64,000 bases of DNA from Echinarachnius parma (GCA_037951105.1 JBAMJV010008904.1:89201-153200); one strand, 5' to 3'. Positions 21,320 through 33,698 are shown, counted from the stretch's first letter. The notes: a model not told the origin generated them from the sequence alone. Numbers and translations are program-made.

Positions 21320-23249
21320 AACGCTCGAAATTAACTTTTTTTTGCTGGTGGCCCGGTCGGGCCAGTAAAATGAGTATTTTTCCGATTTTGGTGGCCCGAT
21401 ACCAAAATCTACTGGCCCAAAGAAAATAAAGAAAAACAAAAGAAAAAAGGAGAAAATTCATAGCATATTCAAAACTGTGGAAAAGTGGAAAATTCACTGT
21501 TATTATACGAATTTGACCTCAACATTCTGTGTAAATGTCATGTGAAAATCTCAGACAAATAACATGTTTTAAAATTGTGGTGTTTTATTAAAGCAAGTCA
21601 AAAAGCCGATTCTTTGTAAACATCGGCTGCAAACTTGACATGTCACCGATCATACTGTATGATCCGATTTCGAATACGGCGAACATAATTTGTTGAGTTT
21701 TACGTGCATAACAAATTTGATTGATAAAGGAAATTTGTACTTAAAGGGATAGTTGAGTATTGGTCAAACTTAACTTTAGTAACCAAAACCTGCACCATTA
21801 CGGTACAAAGTAATAGTTATAATTTCACCATGCTCGAAAAGTATACACAATTACAAACGACTATTAAGTAAAACCCCTGTTATCATTCAAAAAGAGCCAT
21901 TACAACTCAAGAGGGCGCTATTTAAAAAATCACTGGTTTTAGCCATTTTTCATACAAAATTGTGCATTTAATGTTTTGTTAAAATAATGATTCAATAGAG
22001 ATATCATCAACGACTTTTTAAAAACCTATTCAGATTTTTTTCCAAGTAGTCTTTAAGCATTTTAATTTTTTTTCCTAAAAAGTCTAAATATCCCCCGGTG
22101 ATTGCCGGTGAAGAATCTTTTGAATAAAAATATACTTATGGATATTTCAGCCGTTTCTGAACCGATTTTGATCAAATAAAGTTTATTCTGTCATTAAAAT
22201 TGTTTGTTCTTTCAAATTTGACGGTCAGTTTTTCATTATCTCACAACAAAATATCGGGGGGCACTTCGGGAAATACCAATACTCAATGGTACCTTTAGAT
22301 ATATCAGACTTTTAATCTCACAATTCCGTAGAATATTGTTTTTTTGAAACCTGTCATGAATGACACATTTTTCAAATTGTGGTGCTATATTTGTAAAACT
22401 GTTCGTCAAACATTTATAAATTCTTTGTAAACTTACGGACACAGACAAGACGTAGACAATGCAGACACAACATGGGCTATTGAATTATACATGCGAACCA
22501 AATTTGATTGATTATTAAAATATCCTCTCACATTTCAGACTTTTAACCTCACTTTTCGATTTATTATTGTTTATAAACCTCACATAAATTAAATATTTTC
22601 AAATTGTGGGTTTTTGTTGTTGAAATTTTGGTGTCAAACATTGATGAATTGATCGTAAACATTCTATGCTCGCGTAAATACATTCACACTCACGTCATTC
22701 CATATATATGGAAATTGGAATGCTCCATTCACAAAACGGGGGTGTGGGGATAAACAGAATGGAAAACCACACAAATTAAACTTTTACAAATCAGACATTT
22801 CTCTAAATTTATTTCCGCAAGTACAATAGCAAATATTATTCTTGATACTTCCTATCATTTATTCAAGTTTTGTATACAAACTTAACTGATAACAGAATTA
22901 ATTTGATATCCTTCTAGCTATCCCAAGTGGAACATGCTGTATGGGGGCGGGGCAGAAACAATGCTAATTATAATCATTTGCGTCTTCTGAGCTAGCTGTC
23001 TGCAGAAGAAGAAAAAATCGCACAAAACTGATCATTATTGACCTCTCTTTCCTCTCTTTTTAAACCACAAATCAAGTATTTTCTGTGAGGTATCAAATTT
23101 GCAATAAGTACCATAATATTGTGCACAATTGTTTTAACATTTGGTGGCCTGATCGGGCCAGCAAACATTGGGAATTTGAGTTTTTTACTGGCCCGACAGC
23201 AATTTTTGGTGGCCCCGGGCCATCGGGCCTATGCTAATTTCGAGCATTG
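21320..23249. mobile_element. hAT-like element with 8-bp duplication
   Basis: Target duplication GTTTACCC at 21312-21319 and 23250-23257. The ends are AACGCTCGAAATTA and the inverse of CAATGCTCGAAATTA. Subterminal GC-rich blocks with GGTGGCCCG and GGGCCAGTAAAA are mirrored at both ends (21345-21420, 23140-23225). No transposase ORF was found. It hosts MITE M2 at 21745-22294. Confidence 0.8.
21745..22294. mobile_element. TTAA MITE, family M2, copy 1
   Basis: Ends AGGGATAGTTGAGTATTGG and its inverse. TTAA at 21741-21744; the right site is degenerated to TTAG. Relatives lie at 55088-55636 and, as fragments, at 29575-29920, 38100-38420, 39240-39355 and 54705-54780. Confidence 0.75.
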
Positions 23250-23542
23250 GTTTACCCTTCGTTTGAGTTCAACATATGTTTTGTAGAATGCATTACATAA
23301 AATATGAGTTGGGCGAATGGAAAAGTGTGACTATGAAGAAAACTGAAAAAAAAATGGGAACATTTGTGTACAAAACATATGGGGAGGTAGTCCATACACT
23401 TATTAGAGTGCGTTGCCAATTTAAGTTCCCCATAGGAATAAATGGACATGTTCAAAGAGCCATAGTTTTCTTGTTTCTTGCCTGATTATGCTCTAACTTT
23501 CAGAGATTATTCCTCCTAATCTCTTCAAGTCTATGAAAGCAA

Positions 23543-24745
23543 CATTTTGCTTGGGTTTCATAACTTTCATTGTCCTTTAAAAGGACTGTCCCTCTTTTAC
23601 AAATCAGTTTTTTTACAAATCATCATCGCCCTTTTCTCCCATCCCGAGGCAGATTATGCACAACATTCACCCCTGAAAAGTTACCTACTGTACTTCCTTA
23701 CTGCGCACAGTACGCGCGCTGTGCAAGCGTATGCGCGATGTTTCCTATTTTCGGAATGCAATCCCAAAAGTTCAAGTCATTACGTTAAAAGGGAAAAAAG
23801 ACAGTTCTTTGCACCAAGATGAATGTAGCTCGCGGATATCTTGTTTTTAGAAATTTGCGTCACTTTTTTAGACCATCTTCTGATTTGTGTCGGAAATATC
23901 ACCTATTGATTTTAGAGGCGGAATGGAATCACGGCGTGGTAGCTCAAAAAAAATAACAAATAATCCCAGAAACGGGACAACTAATGATTTTGAGGGAGGC
24001 TTGCGTAGTTGCTATGTATCCTGGTATCCGCTCAGTATTGACTTTGCACGTAATCGACAGAAAACGCGAGAGAGGTCACACATGTACAAAGTCAATGGCG
24101 AGCCTAACCGAACGGACACAGGCATAGAAAAGGCCACTTTTCGTGGCTCTTAAAATCGTATAATTTCATCCCAATGACCAGTGCCTTCAAAATATTATGT
24201 AAACAAGTATTGGGGCGTTCGATTATTGCATAAATCAGTCCATGAAAATGTCAACTTTTAGCTGTGTTGTCATTCAATCAAAGAAGTGAGCGAGTGGCAA
24301 CACCTTTATGGTAGTCATGTTGAATGTGTATTTAACACATGGTTTAGGGCATGACAAGAGCTTGCTGTCAGTTGCAGCATTCAGCAATATATACCTTTTT
24401 CTCACACAAAAAATATTGGTTACAGATGTAAAAATTGCAAGTTTATTGAGCAGTAATACTGCTGCTAATGAATATTCATACATTCGTGAGCAGCAGTACT
24501 AATCAAATATGCAATTTTCTAACCGGTGGTTATTAATTTTGCTCATAATTAAAAATAGTTGTTAGTAAATTTAGGAAATTGCATTATATTTAGTGAGTAT
24601 TGGTGCTCATGAATATTCATGAATATTCATATTCTGAATATTTATGAGCACCAGTGTTACTGCTCAATAAATGTGCTATTTGTGTACTAAAACCACTATT
24701 TTTATGTGAGAAAATGATGTTGATGAATGCTACATTCAACATTAA
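23543..24745. repeat. 1.2-kb dispersed repeat R2, copy 1
   Basis: Near-identical to 27810-29017 and partly to 30890-31615. It contains a CpG-rich patch (GCGCGCTGTGCAAGCGTATG). The inner boundary word is ATTCAACATTAA. A few indels separate the copies. ORFs inside are shared by repetition, not supported as genes. Confidence 0.85.
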
Positions 24746-25965
24746 GCTATTGTCATGCCCTAGACCAGTGGTATAAGCATTCCAACATCACTTCAGGGTC
24801 TTTAAAAAAAACTACAGGGTGTCCAATAAAACAATGTAAAAAAATTGAAAGTTGGGGGTGCGTTTTATACACAAGTGCGTCTTATACACGGAGTTTTACG
24901 GTACATGCAATATGCGGACATGAGGGAAATACAAAAAATGGCGTACTTACAGGGTTTAAAAAGTCCTTTATTTCCAAGTAGAAGTCGTTTTATAGAATGA
25001 AATCTTCACAGATAGTCTGGAATATTTTATTGATTTATGCATGCTAACCCTAGAAACAAAAAAACAATCGGTCTACGTATAGCCTGACTAGGCAAAGTAA
25101 CGGAGAGCTTGGCGTAAACTCCCTGGGAAACTCCCTGCCGTGACCTCATCGCAAACCAGACCAATCGACATGCATATCTAGTACTTTTCAGCTGCGTAGT
25201 TATTGTAACGTAAAATGATAATCCACCAGCCGATTGACAAGACCCGCAATATCAGCTTTGCAATCGGTGTATACTTAATGCATGTGTGCCAAGCGTTTTT
25301 GACATGGACCTTTAAACACATCAGTGCAATTAATGTAGGCTGAACAGTACAGTACTGTAATGTGTGTATGTGGGCCAGGCAACCTCTCACCCCAGCCATG
25401 GACCCCCGAGTATGAGCGGTGCAGAGAGTGAGATTGATTAGCACTGCGCTACAGTAGCTAGGGTGAACGAATTTACAGACGGGCGAAGGATCATGAATGG
25501 GACAATAAAACACGACCCGCGTTTTATTATTTGGAGGTTTATAACCAATTATAACTCCATGAAAAGGAGGTTTCAAGCCCTAAATTTTTCAGGCAAGCTG
25601 GTAAATGACATTTTCTTTCATGTAAGACAATAACCTCGCAACTTTTAACCCGTTCACTTCGAGATTCTAAAATTCCCATAGACTTTGTACACAACCACCC
25701 GGTTCCCGTAGTCAAGGGGTTAAAATTTGGCTTGCAAAAGGCGGACAGTCCCTTCAATGGCGCAAAATTCACCTGAAAAGGTACCCTTTTAAAAATTTGT
25801 TTGATGAGTGCTGAAAACCAACCCTTTTTAAAGGAAAACGTCAATGACGCCTATAGCTGAAAATGATACCCTTCAATACTTTTTTTGGACGCGGGTCCGT
25901 AGCCAGTCATGTTGGGAGTGACCTCCCCCCCCCCCCTCCCCACCCCCCGGGGATCTACAAAATAA
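24746..25965. other. spacer upstream of the SRCR exon
   Basis: Contains the common repeat phrase GTGCGTCTTATACACGGAG (24880-24900), a small MITE-like block (25645-25745, AACCCGTTCACTTCGAGA ... CAAGGGGTTAAAA) and a poly-C tract (25927-25946). No exon is recognised, so the gene's 5' end was not found. Confidence 0.5.
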
Positions 25966-25999
25966 ATGTATGTTTTTTTGTTTTTCTTTCTGTGCTCAG

Positions 26000-26308
26000 G
26001 TGACCTGCGCCTGGTGAACGGTGCTGGGTTTCATGAGGGACGAGTGGAGGTCTGGTTCAACGGCAATTGGAGCACAATCTGTGACAATAGTTGGAACGAT
26101 AACGAGGCACGGATCGCATGCAGTCAGCTTGGCTTTGAGGATAGAATGAACAAATATTCTGGTGCTCACTATGGGGAAGGCACGGGGACAATTTTGTTTG
26201 AGAGTCTGAACTGTGATAACACAAAGAGTCGTCTGATTGACTGTGATGGATCAACGTTTGCTACCAGTTCCTGCCTGCATAGTAGAGATTCTGGTGTCGA
26301 ATGCTTGT
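26000..26308 (+). CDS. SRCR domain exon 1 (group A type)
   Basis: 309 bp, phase 1-1, acceptor TTCTGTGCTCAG and donor GTAAGT. It encodes a full scavenger receptor Cys-rich domain: DLRLVNGAGFHEGRVEV, STICDNSW, IACSQLGF, YGEGTGTI, LNCDN, LIDCDG, SSCLHSRD, GVEC. Six cysteines and LGF rather than LGC make it group A-like, although group A domains in vertebrates are usually split over two exons and this one is in one. SRCR domains bind ligands outside the cell. The first residues are nearly the same as in the exon at 31958, indicating duplication. Confidence 0.93.
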
Positions 26309-26360
26309 GTAAGTTTATATGTTACAATGAATTATTTCGATTAAAAGAAGGCAAAGAAAT

Positions 26361-26437
26361 GGGATTCCAACGGGATTCGAACCCGAGACCTCCGGATTGC
26401 TAGACCGGTGCTCTTCCGACTGAGCTATAGAAAACCC
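26361..26437 (-). repeat. tRNA-like sequence, inverted pair, copy 1
   Basis: On the minus strand it shows a D arm GCTC...GAGC, an anticodon arm with loop CTAGCAA (AGC, Ala-like) and a T arm CGGG-TTCGAAT-CCCG. The A box (TAGCTCAGTCGG) and B box (GGTTCGAATCC) fit Pol III promoters. The acceptor strands pair poorly, so it is probably a tRNA-derived SINE head or pseudogene, not a working tRNA. Confidence 0.65.
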
Positions 26438-26631
26438 TAGACGGTGCTCGTCCCTGAAACCCCTTAAATCTCATTGTTTGAATTAATTATTACAAAAAGT
26501 TGTATCGCTTCGGTGATCCCTCGCATATAACCCCAAGTTGATTTGTTTCCTTCGGGTTTATGTCACGTTATAATAGCTTCTGACCATTCTGGCAATGAGA
26601 ATTAAGGGGTTTCAGGGACGAGCACCGTCTA

Positions 26632-26709
26632 GGGTTTTCTATAGCTCAGTCGGAAGAGCACCGGTCTAGCAATCCGGAGGTCTCTGGTTCGAATCCCGTT
26701 GGAATCCCA
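26632..26709 (+). repeat. tRNA-like sequence, inverted pair, copy 2
   Basis: Mirror image of copy 1. The whole inverted repeat spans about 26339-26473 and 26592-26733, with a spacer of about 120 bp. The T stem is weaker here (TCTGG against CCCGT). It sits in the first intron of the SRCR/EGF gene. Confidence 0.65.
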
Positions 26710-27608
26710 TTTTCTTTGCCTACTTTTAATCACAATATATTTCTGGTCAGTTTCCCTATATGTTTGAATTAATGAATTATTTCCATACTAATTTTTAAAA
26801 GGCTGTTGAAGAATTACCAACGTATATGTGCATGTTTTTATAATTAAATCAGTATCTGATCAATGCTTTATTTTAGGGCTAACCTTGAAGGTAATGTTAG
26901 CTTATACAGTGAAAAGGAATAAAATATCATGAAAGAGACAGTTTTATTTTGGTATAACCTCATATTCTGAGAACCCTAGCCGAGGGATCCCAAGTGCTAG
27001 TTCTAAAGGGATAATAAAAGTCATTGTAAAAAAAAAAAAAACATTGTAAAAATGTTACTTCTTCTGTGTTCTGACAAATCACGCAGTTACATCACAAATC
27101 TGATTGAATCACAATTGATAGTGACCACTCAAAGAACAACCCTGGCTTATTTTTTAACTGTTATTTGATTTTACAAAGATGTCCAACATCTTGCAAAGGG
27201 TTGTGTAATTTATAAGCAATTACAACAAAAAAAGGATAGTACAGTTCTGGTAAAACTGAATATACAGCCTTGGAAAAAATTATTAGACCAAGCACTTTTT
27301 GATCAATTTTTTTCGAAGTTTGATGTTATTTTGTCTGATATTTTGAAGAAAAATTAGTTCATGACATACCAAAAGGGGTATAGTCAATGGTGTTAGTGAC
27401 ACCTAACATGTTTTCTGCCTTGAATTTTTATTAAAAACGTGAATTTTATCCAAATTGTATGGATTTTTTTCTTCTGTAAGTTGTGATTATACAATAAAAA
27501 GGTTTCTCCAGCTTCTAGTGTGACTTGTATTAGCACTTTGATTCTTGGTGAGAGTTGCCAATTGGCATTAAACTCTGTTGGAGTTCTGCAAATAATATTT
27601 GGATGCTA

Positions 27609-27811
27609 ACTGCCTGTGCTTTAGCAGTATACCAGGATAGAGGCTATCTTCACCTGGTCTTACTTCTTCGATAAGAGCATTCGACTGTCACTTGGCAGCT
27701 CTAAACAAGAATTAATTTACTCATAAACAAGTCCCACAAAGAATGGAAAGACATTTCTATGATATAAGTACTACTTACAGAAAAAAATATCATAACATGT
27801 TCCACTATGCA
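27609..27811 (+). repeat. 203-bp direct duplication, left copy
   Basis: Nearly identical to 29121-29323 (one short difference, CATAAACAAG versus CATTATCAAG). The pair brackets the 1.3-kb block carrying R2 copy 2. Confidence 0.85.
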
Positions 27812-29017
27812 TTTTGCTTGGGTTTCATAACTTTCATTGTCCTTTAAAAGGACTGTCCCTCTTTTACAAATCAGTTTTTTTACAAATCATCATCGCCCTT
27901 TTCTCCCATCCCGAGGCAGATTATGCACAACATTCACCCCTGAAAAGTTACCTACTTCCTTACTGCGCGCAGTACGCGCGCTGTGCAAGCGTATGCGCGA
28001 TGTTTCCTATTTTCGGAATGCAATCCCAAAAGTTCATTAAAAGTCATTACGTTAAATTTAAAGGGGAAAAAAGACAGTTCTTTGCACCAAGATGAATGTA
28101 GCTCGCGGATATCTTGTTTTTAGAAATTTGCGTCACTTTTTTAGACCATCTTCTGATTTGTGTCGGAAATATCACCTATTGATTTTAGAGGCGGAATGGA
28201 ATCACGGCGTGGTAGCTCAAAAAAAATAACAAATAATCCCAGAAACGGGACAACTAATGATTTTGAGGGAGGCTTGCGTAATTGCTATGTATCCTGGTAT
28301 CCGCTCAGTATTGACTTTGCACGTAATCGACAGAAAACGCAAGAGAGGTCACACATGTACAAAGTCAATGCGAGCCTAACCGAGCGGACACAGGCATAGA
28401 AAAGGCCACTTTTCGTGGCTCTTAAAATCGTATAATTTCATCCCAATGACCAGTGCCTTCAAAATATTATGTAAACAAGTATTGGGGCGTTCGATTATTG
28501 CATAAATCAGTCCATGAAAATGTCAACTTTTAGCTGTGTTGTCATTCAATCAAAGAAGTGAGCGAGTGGCAACACCTTTATGGTAGTCATGTTGAATGTG
28601 TATTTAACACATGGTTTAGGGCATGACAAGAGCTTGCTGTCAGTTGCAGCATTCAGCAATATATACCTTTTTCTCACACAAAAAATATTGGTTACAGATG
28701 TAAAAATTGCAAGTTTATTGAGCAGTAATACTGCTGCTAATGAATATTCATACATTCGTGAGCAGCAGTACTAATCAAATATGCAATTTTCTAACCAGTG
28801 GTTATTAATTTTGCTCATAATTAAAAATAGTTGTTAGTAAATTTAGGAAATTGCATTATATTTAGTGAGTATTGGTGCTCATGAATATTCATGAATATTC
28901 ATATTCTGAATATTTATGAGCACCAGTGTTACTGCTCAATAAATGTGCAATTTGTGTACTAAAACCACTATTTTTATGTGAGAAAATGATGTTGATGAAT
29001 GCTACATTCAACATTAA
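27810..29017. repeat. dispersed repeat R2, copy 2
   Basis: Nearly the same as 23543-24745. It ends at ATTCAACATTAA and is followed by a small MITE-like block (CCCGTTGAGGACG ... CGTGCCCCCC) that has a relative near 35225. Confidence 0.85.
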
Positions 29018-29120
29018 CCCGTTGAGGACGAATTGATTTTGGTATAACACGCATTCTTCATAGACTCAAGAACGAAATATTTCGGGACCAGTCCTCAACG
29101 TGCCCCCCGACACAAAAATA

Positions 29121-29323
29121 ACTGCCTGTGCTTTAGCAGTATACCAGGATAGAGGCTATCTTCACCTGGTCTTACTTCTTCGATAAGAGCATTCGACTGT
29201 CACTTGGCAGCTCTAAACAAGAATTAATTTACTCATTATCAAGTCCCACAAAGAATGGAAAGACATTTCTATGATATAAGTACTACTTACAGAAAAAAAT
29301 ATCATAACATGTTCCACTATGCA
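29121..29323 (+). repeat. 203-bp direct duplication, right copy
   Basis: See the left copy at 27609. Together they resemble an unusually long target duplication or a repair-associated duplication. Confidence 0.85.
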
Positions 29324-30458
29324 TTGAAAACGTGTGTAAAAGCCATACATTTTTATGGCAAAAATCCACGCAAATATTCATAAAATTCATGTTTTCTTCA
29401 CATTCAAGACATCAAATCAGTTGTAAGCATTCACGATTCCATCGATTATACACTCTTTGATAATTTATGAAGTTTTGTTTCCTTAAAATGCAATTAAAGT
29501 GACAAAATAGGGTAAACAATCTAACAAATTTAGCAAAAAGTGCTTGGTCTAATAATTTTTTCCAAGGCTGTATAAAGTAACCCAAACTTGCACCATATCA
29601 TCACAAACTAATACTTATAACTACACCATGCCTGAAAGGTAGAAAAACTTACAAATATTAAAAACTTCTTACATGAAGGTACCGGTAATTTTTTGAAAAA
29701 GTGTAGGCAATATATACATTTGTTTCTTAAGTCCTCATTTATTCCAATTAGAAAGATTTATTGATATTTCAGCTGTTTCTCAACCGTTTTTTGATCAAAT
29801 AAAGTTTGTTTTATCTTTAAAATAAAGTGTTCTTCCAAGTATTACACTTAGTTGTTCATTACCTCACAAATTGATTATTTCCTGAAGCACATTCTAAACC
29901 AACACTGTACTATCCCTTTAATCACCCAAACTTACGGAACTTAACAGGGCCTTAAGTTATGAAGCGACAAATGTTTGCGAGTGGGTGAATTATAATTACC
30001 CGTACATTTGGAGACAATAGAACGGATAGAATGCATAATTATAGAACTAGTCTTCGTTTGCAGACCCGTGAACACATAATTCAGTATGATGATGAGTTTT
30101 TGAATTATAACATTTATATGGAAACCTATTTTTCAGAATTTTTTGGTGGAATGGACTACTAAAACTATTATCGTTCATTTATTAAACACTTATTTTTTGG
30201 TGTTAGAACCATGAATTAACCTCTGGCTGGGGCATTCCACAGCGGTCAGCAGAGAAGCTTCTGATGTGATATTCTTTCCTGCGACACCATCTGGGTATAC
30301 AGCCAGTAGATTAAAGAAGAAGGTTCCCTTTAACCAAAGAAAATGTAATATGAGATGTGTAAATATCAAGTACAAGCAGCATGTGACTAATGTTTTGCAC
30401 ATGACAATAAAGTAACCAAGTTCTTTCAATTAACTTTCTGTTCTTTTGAAATGTGCAG

Positions 30459-30596
30459 ATGTTGATAATTGCGCCACATCACCCTGCCTGCATGGAGGGA
30501 CTTGTCATGATCTTGTGGGAGCATTTTCGTGCGATTGTACCCCTGACTACAAAGGCCCATACTGTGAATCCAATATCAATGCTACTTGGGAAGAAG
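30459..30596 (+). CDS. EGF domain exon 1 (calcium-binding type)
   Basis: 138 bp, phase 1-1, acceptor GAAATGTGCAG, donor GTATTG. It carries six cysteines in EGF order: DNCATSPC, GGTC, DLVGAFSCDC, PDYKGPYC. The DVDN start and the CHDLVGAFSC segment fit calcium-binding EGF. The tail after the last Cys (ESNINATWEE) is longer than in the other EGF exons. Confidence 0.88.
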
Positions 30597-30785
30597 GTAT
30601 TGTACAAATGTCATGATCTTGTAGGAGCATATTCGTGCGAGTGTACCCCTGACTACAAAGGGTCATATTGTGTAGCAAATATCAATGCCACTTTCATGGG
30701 AAGAGTGTTATGTGCAAATGTCACGATCTTGTTCAAGCATATTTGTGCGAGTGTACCCCTGATATACGCAAGCATTTCCTGTTAA
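30597..30785 (+). pseudogene. two partial tandem copies of the EGF exon 3' half
   Basis: Blocks starting TGTCATGATCTTGT (30609) and TGTCACGATCTTGT (30719) repeat the second half of the preceding exon with a period near 110 bp. They lack the first three cysteines and the second is frame-disrupted. They look like a half-exon tandem duplication that decayed. Confidence 0.8.
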
Positions 30786-30889
30786 TACATTTTAAATCTC
30801 CTCAGTATTAATGCTATGGTGCAAAATGAAAAATGAATGTAGATGCCTGTACATTAATATTTTAAAGTTTTGTATAAATATACATGTAC

Positions 30890-31615
30890 CATCGCGCGCC
30901 CTTTTCTCCCATCCCGAGGCAGATTATGCACAACATTCACCCCTGAAAAGTGACCTACTTCCTTTAATACTGCGCGCAGTACGCGCGCGGTGCAAGCGTA
31001 TGCGCGATGTTTTCTATTTTCGGAATGCAACCCCAAAAGTTCAAGTCATTACGTTAAATTTAAAGGGGAAAAAAGACAGTTCTTTGCACCAAGATGAATG
31101 TAGCTCGCAGATATCTTGTTTTTAGAAATTTGCGTCACTTTTTTAGACCATCTTCTGATTTGTGTCGGAAATATCACCTATTGATTTTAGAGGCGGAAAA
31201 GAATCACAGCGTGGTAGCTGAGGATCTTAGCACGACAATAGTAAGTATCGTTTATAACAAATAATCCCGGAAACGGGATAACGAATGAACTTAAGGGAGG
31301 CTTGCGTAGTTGCTATGTATCCTGGATACCGCTCAGTAATTGGCTTTGCACGTAATCAACAGAAAACGCGAGAGAGGTCACACATGTACAAAGTCAATGG
31401 CGAGCCTAACTGAGCGGACACAGGCATAGAAAAGGCCAATTTTCATGGCGCTTAAAATCGTATAATTTCATCCCAATGACCAGTGTCTTCAAAATATTAT
31501 GTAAACAAGTATTGGGGCGTTCGATTATTGCATAAATCAGTCCATGAAAATGTCAACTTTTAGCTGTGTTGTCATTCAATCAAAGAAGTGAGCAAGTGTC
31601 AACACGTGTATGGTA
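30890..31615. repeat. dispersed repeat R2, copy 3 (partial, more diverged)
   Basis: Matches copy 1 from CGCCCTTTTCTCCCATCC to AAGAAGTGAGC with several substitutions and small indels. It lacks the terminal third. Confidence 0.8.
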
Positions 31616-31957
31616 CCTATGATTAGTTTATAAATTGTTTTTATGTTAAATTATTATGCAGATCTCACTTGAATGGAATTTGAATTAAGCAGTGCTCAGG
31701 AAATTCACCCTGATAATTATTTCACTCACATAGAAACTGTTTTTGTTTTATTTCCTTATTTGTGTGTTTTTATTCAGGTTTTACTTTACAAATATTGTGC
31801 TCTCTGTGTAAATTTAAAAGAAATATAAGAAAAATAACAAGTTAAAACAATGTTGATAATAACAATCTCATATTTACCCTAGGATATGTAAGTATTTTTT
31901 TAATACCACCCTTGAAAAAAATTCTGGCTCATCAAGTTTTGTTCTTTTTGTGCTCAG

Positions 31958-32266
31958 GTGACTTGCGCCTGGTGAACGGTGCTGGGTTTCATGAGGGACG
32001 AGTGGAGATCTGGTACGATGGCACTTGGAGCACAATCTGTGACGATTGGTGGAGCAGTGATGAGGCACAGGTTGTATGCAGACAGCTCGGCTTTGAGGAC
32101 AAAATAACCAACCGGAATGGTGCCTACTTTGGAGAAGGCACCGGGACAATCTGGCTTCAGAATCCCAGCTGTGGTAGCGCAGAGAGTCATCTGATGAACT
32201 GTCCACAAGCAACGTTTGTCATCAGTTCCTGCGCGCATAGTAGAGATGCTGGTGTGGAATGCTCGT
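31958..32266 (+). CDS. SRCR domain exon 2 (group A type)
   Basis: 309 bp, phase 1-1, acceptor TTTTTGTGCTCAG, donor GTATGT. Six cysteines in STICDDWW, VVCRQLGF, PSCGS, MNCPQ, SSCAHSRD and GVEC; FGEGTGTIWL present. Same length and same opening residues as the 26000 exon, so the two arose by duplication. Confidence 0.94.
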
Positions 32267-32444
32267 GTATGTTGAAACTTCTCATTAACCCCTTCTGTAG
32301 TGATGACAAACCTGTTTAACTTTTTCACACAAAATGCACATATGGGGTGTGCAAGTTGCATAATATAAATGTAATGTATATTTGATGTATACTGTAGGAA
32401 TATACATTATAACATTTGGCATAGACATATTGTTCTCATGTTAG

Positions 32445-32733
32445 TGTAACAATACAAGTGCAAGTATTAATTCATGGGATAGTGGGCAATGGGGGACGGT
32501 GAGCGACGAAGGATGGGACGACAATGCAGCGAAGGCTGCATGTCGGCAACTTGGTTTCGAAGGCATGATAGCAAAGTTTAATGACGCAGCATTCGGGGAA
32601 GGCAGTGGTACTATCTGGATGAATGGGCTGAGTTGCAATAACACGGAGAGTCAGCTTGATGCCTGTGATGGTGACATTCTCGTCGATATAACTAATCGCG
32701 AGCACAAGGACGATGCTGGCGTCAAATGCCTGT
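32445..32733 (+). pseudogene. SRCR domain exon 3, N-terminally truncated
   Basis: Open from 32445 to a donor GTATGT at 32734. It shows GQWGTVSDEGW, AACRQLGF, FGEGSGTIW, LSCNN, DACDG, DDAGVKC, so it is clearly SRCR. It lacks the opening RLVNG...GRVEV segment. No AG in the right phase precedes it; the best AG (32443-32444) gives phase 0. The first Cys is Ser and the fifth is Arg. Most likely a decaying exon skipped in the transcript. Confidence 0.7.
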
Positions 32734-33584
32734 GTATGTCACATTTCATTTCCCTATATATTGTCTTACATGAGAGGCAAGTGCTCCTCTCGTGATGAGA
32801 CACCCCCGACGTCAATGCTCAATTTTTATCAGAGGGATCGAGTGACTTTTATTGACTTTTATGTACACAAATGACGAAGTGCTGATACAATTATGTGTTT
32901 GTTTGTTGTAATCAAATTTGTCCACTGAGTGACGAGTGAAAAGTCCATGGTAAAGAAAACAATGTCTTTAATGGATATGAACGGATAGGAAATTCGAAAG
33001 ATGCAATATATGTGAGATCCGCTTAACTTCCTAGTGAGTTTTGTGGATTTTCATAATGTTACTATACCCAGGGTTTCAAGGGATAGTAACATTGTCAAAC
33101 AAATTAATATCTCAACACTTACTTGGAACTCCAGCAGTTGTCACAAACCTCATTTACTGTTATTGTGACTCGAAGCATGGAACAGCTCTCGGTTTTCCAA
33201 ATTTCCCTTCCGTTAAAAAGAAATGTAGAATTTCGAGTTATAATAATCTACTGGATAATTGAAAATGTGTTAAAAGACATTGCAATGAGGCAGTGAACAT
33301 TACTGTGCAATAGAAGTTTTGCACATCACTCAGCTGACATAATCATGTCGCAGAAATACCAATTTTATCAACCATTAGCCAGTTTGCATTTTGCCAGTCC
33401 ACAAACTTACAAGGTCCCTTTAAAATGTGGTTATCAGTTGAAAATATTGTTCTCATAACACATGATGTTCCTGATATATGTATTAATTGTATGAGCAAAA
33501 AGGCCTTTAATTTCGATAAAATATATTTTGTTTTTAACACTATTGAGAAGTTTGTGTTGTTCTATGTTTTGTTCCCAACTCCAG

Positions 33585-33698
33585 TTATTGATGATTGTGC
33601 CTCTTCCCCGTGCCAAAATGGAGGGACCTGTGTTGACGGCACAAACTCATATACCTGCACGTGCGTGTCTGGCTGGGAGGGAATTCATTGCGAAACGG
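33585..33698 (+). CDS. EGF domain exon 2
   Basis: 114 bp, phase 1-1, acceptor CCCAACTCCAG, donor GTGATT. Encodes [29 protein letters not shown]: six cysteines and the GWEG turn. Confidence 0.92.

Larger units (their letters stand above)
27265..29572. mobile_element. Tc1/mariner-type non-autonomous element, expanded by internal insertion
   Basis: Ends CAGCCTTGGAAAAAATTATT and its inverse (29535-29572), flanked by TA. An AAGCACTTTTTG/CAAAAAGTGCTT subterminal repeat extends the arms. Inside are R2 copy 2 and a 203-bp direct duplication. No transposase is visible. Confidence 0.75.

Noticed and set aside
23547..24502. ORFs that recur at 27814-28774
   Set aside because: They repeat because R2 is duplicated. 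They are short, differ by indels and have no recognisable domain.
26361..26709. Two functional tRNA-Ala genes
   Set aside because: Acceptor stems do not pair properly, and the two copies form a larger inverted repeat with non-tRNA flanks.
33041..33262. Possible exon with 73 codons
   Set aside because: No splice sites in phase 1 and no domain match; Cys content and length do not fit an SRCR or EGF module.
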